From CBDCWA01 sp046048295 (lineage in GTDB: Bacteria; Pseudomonadota; Alphaproteobacteria; Rhizobiales; Hyphomicrobiaceae), in NCBI GenBank assembly GCA_046048295.1, contig JBJOGJ010000065.1, positions 1-16,458 of the forward strand: a stretch of DNA of 16,458 nt. The letters run 5' to 3'. Each line of letters opens with the position of its first letter. The first letter of the stretch is position 1. The position numbers and the translations under genes were made by a program. This document shows, one piece after another, positions 1 to 5,085 of the stretch. Below the pieces are notes generated by a model. The model worked only from the letters and a program-made list of their open reading frames with translations. It made no database searches and was not told the origin of the DNA.

Positions 1-535
1 GATTCTTCTTCGTGGGCGAGAAGACGCGAACGCGCTTAATGTCGCGCACACAGCGTATCGCATCGAGATAGGTGCGAGCCATGCCTCCGGAGCCTAGGAT
101 GCAGAGGTCCTCTGCATCCTCGCGGGCGAGATACTTGACGCCGATCCCAGCCGCGCCTCCGACGCGCATGTGCTGGAGTATGCCGTCGTTAATCATGGCC
201 AGAGGCTCACCATTACGCGTCGAGAACAGCATTATAAGGCCGCAGAACGTGCCCGGCTCCATGCAGTATTTCTCCTGCGTCGCGTAGCCCTGGCTATCGG
301 TCGGCCACGTCATGATGTCGGACTTCATGCGGATGGCGAAGTAGCCCCCATTGGCGCCTTCCATGGTGCCCCAGCGCCAATAGCCGTCGTCGCGGTCGCA
401 CGGCACATAGACGTCGATGCGGGGACGCGCAACGGCGGTGCCTTCCGCCACCTGACGTAGTGCTTCCTCCTGCGCCATGATGCAATCCTCCATCCGCAGG
501 ACCTTGTCGACGACATCATTATGAATGAAGAGCAT
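1..535 (-). CDS. Ornithine cyclodeaminase / mu-crystallin family protein (partial, C-terminus beyond left edge)
   Basis: The frame is open from an ATG at 535 to the window edge, giving 178 residues. The first ~110 residues form the substrate-side half. Residues 108-128 carry the family-type stretch ending in MRVGGAAG, where the conserved Arg contacts the substrate carboxylate. The nucleotide-binding Rossmann half starts at about 145 with the glycine motif GSGGMA (148-153). Family members are NAD(P)-dependent cytosolic enzymes: ornithine cyclodeaminase, ketimine reductases and some alanine dehydrogenases. The exact substrate cannot be read from this fragment. A GAGGA ribosome site lies 7 bases before the ATG. 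The gene starts 57 bp after the stop of the EamA transporter on the same strand, so the two may be cotranscribed and act on one amino acid or imino acid. The family call is firm; the substrate is unknown. Confidence 0.82.
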   Translation of the reverse strand, partial: MLFIHNDVVDKVLRMEDCIMAQEEALRQVAEGTAVARPRIDVYVPCDRDDGYWRWGTMEGANGGYFAIRMKSDIMTWPTDSQGYATQEKYCMEPGTFCGLIMLFSTRNGEPLAMINDGILQHMRVGGAAGIGVKYLAREDAEDLCILGSGGMARTYLDAIRCVRDIKRVRVFSPTKKN

Positions 536-592
536 GGCGATTTCCTCGATTATCGTTGAAACGAGGCGGTTCGAGCCGCCCTCGACCAAACA

Positions 593-1468
593 TCACCGGA
601 ACACGATCAGGATGCAACCGGCAAAGATCAAGGCGATGGCGGCGACCATGCGAGCGGTGATGACCTCGCGCTTGAAGTACAGATAGCCGGTCAGCATCGT
701 GAAGACCGGGGCGGCAGCAATGATGGGGGAGACGACGACTACGTTGCCGATCTCGAGCGCGACATTCAGGAGCGTCAGGCCAACGGCGTTGATAAGCCCG
801 CAGAGCGCGAACCAAAGGTAGCCCCGGTTCAAAGGAGGCATGCGGCGACCACCGAGCCGGTAGACTGCGTACAGGACAATGATTGACACGGTCGAAGCGA
901 AGAGCGCCGCTGTCATAGGGCTCGGCAGCTCGAGCAGGCCGAGCTTCGTCACCGGGTGCGATATGGCTCGCGCAACGGCTGCACCGAAGGGAAGCGAGAT
1001 CGCCCAGAGCGGCCAGCTCCGTGCCGGGCCTTTCCCGCGCAACACGACGAGCATGACGCCTCCAACGACTACCATCGTGCCGATGAATACGCCCGCCGTG
1101 AGCTGCTCGCCGACGAGGATTACCGCGAGGAACATCGCAAACATCGGGCTCGTCGAGGCAAGTCCCTGGGTCAGCGACGGCCCCATGATGCGCACGCTCT
1201 GGGTGGCGAGCGACAGCGATATCGCCGGCACAACCAGACCGGCGAGCGCGAAATATGCGGCTGCTCGCGTCGCAAGCATGTCCGGCGAGAAATAGAACGG
1301 TGTCAGCAGCCACATGGCAAGCGCTGTGGTGCCGATAATCACTATCGTTCCGGCGCGCGCGTCGAGATGGTCGAGGCCAAGGTTCTGGATATGCGAAGTG
1401 ATGCCGAAGAGAAAGCTCACGAACAGCGCGATGAGCGCAGAGATATAGACAGCTTCAGGTGGCGCCAT
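593..1468 (-). CDS. EamA/DMT-family transporter, ten predicted membrane helices
   Basis: The 291-residue product is hydrophobic along nearly its whole length. It shows the two-fold layout of the drug/metabolite transporter superfamily: one EamA repeat at about residues 8-146 and a second at about 153-290, each with five helices. The short hydrophilic RGKGPARSW link is near 144-152. A Pro and Gly-rich segment containing SLTQGLASTSP lies near residues 117-127, in the position where DMT carriers have their conserved helix 4. Length is normal for the family (280-310). Such inner-membrane carriers usually export or exchange amino acids, nucleotides or other small metabolites; this one's substrate cannot be inferred. 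It lies 66 bp downstream of the GTPase gene and 57 bp upstream of the cyclodeaminase-family gene, all on the minus strand. The ribosome site before the ATG is weak. Confidence 0.85.
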   Translation of the reverse strand: MAPPEAVYISALIALFVSFLFGITSHIQNLGLDHLDARAGTIVIIGTTALAMWLLTPFYFSPDMLATRAAAYFALAGLVVPAISLSLATQSVRIMGPSLTQGLASTSPMFAMFLAVILVGEQLTAGVFIGTMVVVGGVMLVVLRGKGPARSWPLWAISLPFGAAVARAISHPVTKLGLLELPSPMTAALFASTVSIIVLYAVYRLGGRRMPPLNRGYLWFALCGLINAVGLTLLNVALEIGNVVVVSPIIAAAPVFTMLTGYLYFKREVITARMVAAIALIFAGCILIVFR

Positions 1469-1534
1469 ACGTGAGGATCGGATGCTTGTGGCTTGCTGCG
1501 GAAGGAAGAGACACTACCTGATCGGACGCCGGGG

Positions 1535-2419
1535 TCAAACGTCGTCTTCACGGGCCGCTGAAGCAACGGTTTGCTGTTCGATCGAAAAGCGTCCCATCTG
1601 GATCGGCTTGTCCGCCAGACCGAACCTTGCTTCGATGTCCTGGCGCTGCTTCGCCGAAAGACCTTTTGCCTGGGCCAGCCAATCTCTCGTGGTGAATGAC
1701 TTCAGAACCTCGAACATCCAGCGACGGCCACTTGGCGCCTGGTCCAGACAAACCTTGAAAAGAGCCTGGAGATTGTAGTATCTCAGTGCACTGAATGCTA
1801 CAGCCTCAACGGGTCGACCCAGAACGCGCCCAATCCTTTCACTTCGATCCTTCAGGATCGTCTCGATGTTGGCCGCCTGTTCGCGTGATGGCAAATTCGT
1901 CGCTTCGATCCAGGTCAGCGGATCGACTAGGTCGACCTGATTTATTCCGAGCACTACGGGCGGCAGGACATCGGCCAATGCCTCAAGATACTGCTGATCG
2001 AGCGCCAACGCGCGATTGCGCGCAGCCAACACCCACAGTGCGATATCCGCTTCAGAAAGATGCTGGCGATACCTTTGCAGGTAGTTCCTATCGAGTGATG
2101 CATCCTCTCCAAGGCCCGGTGCATCTATGATCCGGAGCGTGCACCTGACCCCTGTGCCGTATACACGATTGCTTATCACGTCGAAGTTGCGCTTGTGGAA
2201 ACGGCTAGTGCCGCGCGTAGTTGCCGACACGTCGCGGTTGGTGCCGAAGATGGCATTGATCGTGGAAGACTTTCCGACGCCGGAAAGCCCAATGACGGCG
2301 ATGGTCGGGGGAAACTTTTGGAACTCTTCCTCGATGGCCGCGACAAGCGGCTTCAGGACTTCCGGGTCCAAGTCCATTTTGCCACCGGGACCGGAGTCAT
2401 TCGCGTCGGCCGACGTCAA
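1535..2419 (-). CDS. YfjP/YeeP-like GTPase (HSR1-type P-loop GTP-binding protein)
   Basis: From a TTG at 2419 the product is 294 residues. The G motifs are in order: G1 GLSGVGKS (44-51), a G2 threonine in TTRGT (67-71), G3 DAPG (99-102), G4 NQVD (160-163, Gln replacing the usual Lys) and G5 SAL (210-212). The stretch after G4, with its D/E-P and W, the YYNL motif and the A-L-F following it, resembles the E. coli YfjP/YkfA/YeeP family, whose members lie in cryptic prophages. Residues 225-294 form a charged C-terminal tail. No transmembrane helix is evident. The longer reading frame back to 2569 overlaps the upstream small gene and is unlikely. TTG is favoured because it overlaps that gene's TGA and has GGGAG/GGA upstream; the ATG at 2377 (residue 15) is the alternative. 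Function in the cell is unknown; a role with the adjacent small protein is inference. Confidence 0.8.
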   Translation of the reverse strand: MTSADANDSGPGGKMDLDPEVLKPLVAAIEEEFQKFPPTIAVIGLSGVGKSSTINAIFGTNRDVSATTRGTSRFHKRNFDVISNRVYGTGVRCTLRIIDAPGLGEDASLDRNYLQRYRQHLSEADIALWVLAARNRALALDQQYLEALADVLPPVVLGINQVDLVDPLTWIEATNLPSREQAANIETILKDRSERIGRVLGRPVEAVAFSALRYYNLQALFKVCLDQAPSGRRWMFEVLKSFTTRDWLAQAKGLSAKQRQDIEARFGLADKPIQMGRFSIEQQTVASAAREDDV

Positions 2420-2685
2420 TTTCCGCTCCCATCGACCTTTTGGCTGTCGCCCGAGCCACCGGGACCAAAGCCGAACATGGCCCGCAGGAAGTTCATTATC
2501 GCGGGGATAACATCCTTGATGTTCTCGACCATGAACATATGGCGCAGCGAGGGGTGTCCAAGCGCCCACATCTCGAAGTCTTCATCGGAGGCAAGCAGGC
2601 TCAGACGGTCGGCTTCGTCCTCGCCCTCCAGTTGCTGGAGAAGCGCCTGCATTTGCTCCGCGTCAAGCTCATGGTCGTGACTCAT
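2416..2685 (-). CDS. Small acidic protein of unknown function, coupled to the GTPase gene
   Basis: The product has 89 residues and I do not recognise it. Residues 1-45 are rich in Asp, Glu, Gln and Leu and look helical. Residues 46-73 turn hydrophobic or amphipathic (HMFMVENIKDVIPAI, then a Phe-rich end), which could bind a membrane or a partner protein. The tail (74-89) is Gly, Ser and Asp-rich and probably disordered. The ATG at 2685 has GGGAG nine bases upstream. Its TGA overlaps the proposed TTG of the GTPase gene (ATTGA), which indicates translational coupling and a joint function. It is the first gene of the minus-strand group and faces the divergent depolymerase-like gene. The evidence that it is real is the ribosome site, the overlap, the coherent composition and the absence of a better gene on either strand. 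Confidence 0.68.
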   Translation of the reverse strand: MSHDHELDAEQMQALLQQLEGEDEADRLSLLASDEDFEMWALGHPSLRHMFMVENIKDVIPAIMNFLRAMFGFGPGGSGDSQKVDGSGN

Positions 2686-2922
2686 GAATACGCACTCCCG
2701 TCACGCAATCAAACGAAATTAACCGAACCGAATATGGCGCCGGCAGACTGCAGGCTTGCACCGACCATACTACGATCAGTTCGGGATTTGACAAGGCGGG
2801 CTTGGCGCAACAAGCCGGATTTGCTCTCGGCAACCGCAGCCGATAGGTTCCCGCAGGATGCTTCGACATTACGGCAGAAAATGCGACCGCTCGACACACT
2901 TCCAGCGAGGTTGACACAACGC
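2686..2922. other. Divergent intergenic region
   Basis: This gap separates the minus-strand small gene/GTPase unit from the plus-strand depolymerase-like gene and should hold promoters for both. A TTGACA hexamer is present at 2788-2793 but no convincing -10 element follows at 16-18 bases. The stretch near 2706-2735 is more AT-rich than its surroundings. If the depolymerase-like gene starts at 2881 instead of 2923, the region is shorter. I see no RNA gene in it. Confidence 0.45.
2799..2816. repeat. Short perfect inverted repeat in the divergent intergenic region
   Basis: GGCTTG (2799-2804) and CAAGCC (2811-2816) are perfect inverted copies separated by GCGCAA. The element lies in the gap between the small acidic gene (minus) and the depolymerase-like gene (plus), about 107 bp before the latter's proposed start. 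It could be an operator half-site pair or a weak hairpin. A 6-bp match of this kind can occur by chance in GC-rich DNA. Confidence 0.25.
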
Positions 2923-4005
2923 ATGCGGCAGCGCGTGGGCAGATGGTTGCCAGCCGCTTGCTGCGCAGTTTTCCTCGGGGCATATGCCGCCTGCACCAAT
3001 CCGAAGGTCGCGCAGCCGTTGCCGGGCCTCGGTGCTGACATAGCGCGGACAAGCGTCTCTGGCTTCTCCTCCGGGGCCTATATGGCGGGCCAGTTCCACC
3101 TCGCCCACTCGCGCAGCGTCATCGGAGCGGGCATCCTTGCGGGCGGACCATGGGCTTGCGCGCAAAGTGCGTTCGCGGACGTCATGCCCGGCCCCGGTCA
3201 GGCTTTCATAAACGTGCAGCGCGCGGTCAATGGCTGCATGCTGAACCGGCTCGAGGCGTGGGGGATACCAGATCCCAAGAAGCTCTCGGAGCGAGCCCGA
3301 CGTCTAGCGGGGGCGGGAAAGATCGATCCCCTGGCCAACGCCGCGAGCGATCGCATCTACCTGTTCGCGGGGCGCAACGACCGGATCGTGGTGCCGGAAA
3401 TGACACGCTACGCCCGTGACTTCTACCGCGAAATCGGCATGGCCGACTCCAATATCGCCGTGGTCGACAGCATCGGGGCGGGGCATGCATTCGTAACGCT
3501 CGACAAAGGTAGCTCGTGCGAGACGAGCGAACCGCCCTATATCGTCGATTGCGACTACGACCAGGCCGGTGCGATGCTCGCGCACATTCTTGGCAAGCCA
3601 CCTCGGACGCCGGCACCCTACAGCGGGCGAATGACAATATTCGACCAGACCGAATTCGCTGCCGATATGCCGGAAGCAGGTCTCGCAAGCGAAGGCGTCT
3701 TGTATGTGCCGAACCCCTGCGGGTCGGGCGAGCGCTGCAGCGTTCATATCCTGTTTCACGGCTGCGATCAGAATCGCACCAAGGCTGGCAGCCAGGTCAT
3801 ATTCGACACCGGCATCCTCCGCTGGGCGGACGCATACAGATTGATTGTTCTTTTCCCGCAAGCCGAGAAGAGCTCCGTGAACCCAAAGGGCTGCTGGGAT
3901 TGGTGGGGCTATACCGGCAGCGCATTCCTCACGCGCGACGGCGTGCAAATCAAAGCCGTGCGGCAGATGCTCGACCGGCTGGGCCAGAGCGCCGGCACTC
4001 GTTAG
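2923..4005 (+). CDS. Exported PHB-depolymerase-family esterase, single catalytic domain
   Basis: The 360-residue product begins with an export signal: basic MRQRVGR, then a hydrophobic run ending AYAAC (Cys24), so it is either a lipoprotein or a signal peptidase I substrate. The lipobox is imperfect, with Tyr at -3. The lipase box GFSSG gives nucleophile Ser49. The likely acid is Asp153 (GRNDRIV) and the likely base His188 (GAGHAF). The oxyanion segment HGC (279-281) comes late, followed by YRLIVLFPQ and NPKGCWDWWGY, hallmarks of extracellular polyhydroxybutyrate depolymerases. Ser-Asp-His before the oxyanion motif is the permuted order of the Penicillium funiculosum enzyme. Eight cysteines in the mature part fit disulfides outside the cytoplasm. 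No substrate-binding domain follows. The ATG at 2881 is an alternative start; anything upstream of it is unlikely, as it overlaps the minus-strand small gene. Polymer specificity is inferred, and another ester is possible. Confidence 0.82.
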   Translation: MRQRVGRWLPAACCAVFLGAYAACTNPKVAQPLPGLGADIARTSVSGFSSGAYMAGQFHLAHSRSVIGAGILAGGPWACAQSAFADVMPGPGQAFINVQRAVNGCMLNRLEAWGIPDPKKLSERARRLAGAGKIDPLANAASDRIYLFAGRNDRIVVPEMTRYARDFYREIGMADSNIAVVDSIGAGHAFVTLDKGSSCETSEPPYIVDCDYDQAGAMLAHILGKPPRTPAPYSGRMTIFDQTEFAADMPEAGLASEGVLYVPNPCGSGERCSVHILFHGCDQNRTKAGSQVIFDTGILRWADAYRLIVLFPQAEKSSVNPKGCWDWWGYTGSAFLTRDGVQIKAVRQMLDRLGQSAGTR

Positions 4006-4050
4006 CTCACAGCCGTCCGTGCGCCGTTTCGCCCGTGCGACTACTGGTCA

Positions 4051-4080
4051 TTGGGTCGTTCGATGCATTGGGCCTATGGT
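4051..4080 (+). promoter_or_regulatory. Candidate sigma-70-type promoter for the outer-membrane protein gene
   Basis: TTGGGT (4051-4056) and TATGGT (4075-4080) are spaced by 18 bases, in the 111-bp gap after the depolymerase-like stop codon. A transcript starting near 4087 would have a leader of about 30 bases before the ATG at 4117. The match is by eye and moderate. Confidence 0.28.
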
Positions 4081-4103
4081 TAGTGCACTGCACCGGGGTG
4101 AGC

Positions 4104-4109
4104 AGGGGG
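4104..4109 (+). promoter_or_regulatory. Ribosome binding site setting the start of the beta-barrel gene
   Basis: AGGGGG ends seven bases before the ATG at 4117. It supports this start over the internal ATG at 4174, which would give a more conventional signal peptide but has no comparable site. Confidence 0.6.
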
Positions 4110-4116
4110 ATTCGAC

Positions 4117-5070
4117 ATGTACAGGCTCGTTGGCCGGAAATTCAGGCTCGCTGAAGCATCGAGTGCCGACCGGATGGCGATACCAGGCGTAGTGGCCGGG
4201 ACGATCGCGATGCTGGCGCTCGCGCAAGCGATGGTCGCACCAGCGCCACCCGCGATGTTGGCACAGGAGAGCAACGACCGGGATAGCGGACGGCTTGCGA
4301 GGGGTACCGCCGGAGAGCCGGGCGAGTATACCCTGATGCGGCGGCAGTGGCAGGTGGGCGGCTACAGCGGCATCAGCCACACCCACCAGAGCACCGTGCA
4401 CATCAAGAACGGCGACGACACCGACATGACCGTCAGTGGTTTCAATTGGATCGGGCGGCCGTTCAAGGCACCGATCTATTACGGGCTCAGGGGCATCACC
4501 TGGTCGCCCATGTCGCGGTTCGGGGGCATGCTGGACTTTACGCATGCCAAGGCGATCGCCAACGCCGGGGATACTGCGAAATTCACAGGCAAGCGCAACG
4601 GCAAGCCGCTGGCAAGCGAGGCCAAGATCGGCGACACCTTCCGCCATCTGGAGTTCAGCCACGGGCACAACATGGTGACGCTCAACGGCCTCTTGAGCCT
4701 GATGCCGCACGGCGCGCGAATTCGCCCCTACATCGGGGCCGGTGGGGGCATCGCGCTGCCGCACACGGAGGTCGGTTTCAAGGGCGACAACGCGCGGACC
4801 TACGAATACCAATTCGCCGGCTACGTGGGCCAGGGGCTTGCAGGCGTGGAAGTTCCGCTCGGGCGCATCTCGCTGTTCGTCGAGTACAAATTCAGCTACG
4901 CGCCCTACCACGTGCCGCTGTCCCACGAGCCCTACGGCTGGCTGCTGGTGACCGACCTGTGGCGGCAATTCAGCGCCTGGTGGCGCGGCGAGGCTCCGCC
5001 CGGCGGCACGCTGAAGACGACACTGGCCAGCCATCACGGCGTCGGCGGGGTCCTGCTTCGCGTGCGTTAA
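4117..5070 (+). CDS. Outer-membrane beta-barrel protein, lipid A oxidase (LpxQ)-like
   Basis: The 317-residue product has an unusually long N-terminal leader: about 20 polar residues, then the hydrophobic segment MAIPGVVAGTIAMLALAQ (20-37) and a probable cleavage site near MLAQES (47-52). From residue ~75 the chain alternates in beta-barrel fashion: WQVGGYSGISH, YYGLRGITW, FGGMLDFTHAKA, IRPYIGAGGGIAL, YQFAGYVGQGLAGVEV and SLFVEYKFSY. This pattern, especially LDFTHAKA and RPYIGAGGGIA, resembles the small outer-membrane barrels annotated in rhizobia as lipid A oxidase LpxQ, which converts the proximal glucosamine of lipid A to 2-aminogluconate. The C-terminal ~60 residues extend past the expected barrel and end in Val-Arg rather than the classical Phe or Trp. 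Barrel and export are fairly clear; the enzyme assignment is from remembered family resemblance and may be wrong. It follows the depolymerase-like gene by 111 bp. Confidence 0.62.
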   Translation: MYRLVGRKFRLAEASSADRMAIPGVVAGTIAMLALAQAMVAPAPPAMLAQESNDRDSGRLARGTAGEPGEYTLMRRQWQVGGYSGISHTHQSTVHIKNGDDTDMTVSGFNWIGRPFKAPIYYGLRGITWSPMSRFGGMLDFTHAKAIANAGDTAKFTGKRNGKPLASEAKIGDTFRHLEFSHGHNMVTLNGLLSLMPHGARIRPYIGAGGGIALPHTEVGFKGDNARTYEYQFAGYVGQGLAGVEVPLGRISLFVEYKFSYAPYHVPLSHEPYGWLLVTDLWRQFSAWWRGEAPPGGTLKTTLASHHGVGGVLLRVR

Positions 5071-5085
5071 CGCGGTACGTCAGCT

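Noticed and set aside
294..519. Two small minus-strand frames (294-485 and 325-519)
   Set aside because: They overlap the open frame of the cyclodeaminase-family gene, which has the Rossmann GSGGMA motif and a ribosome site. The small frames give Arg/His-rich nonsense.
519..1313. Minus-strand frame of 264 codons over the EamA gene
   Set aside because: Composition is Arg/His/Pro-rich. The alternative frame gives a clear ten-helix transporter ending at 593.
2440..2880. N-terminal extension of the depolymerase-like open frame
   Set aside because: It runs opposite the small acidic gene and has no signal-peptide or domain features. The export signal begins at about 2923.
4048..5037. Minus-strand open frame of 329 codons opposite the beta-barrel gene
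   Set aside because: Low-information composition and no ribosome site. The plus strand shows a signal sequence, ribosome site and beta-barrel pattern.
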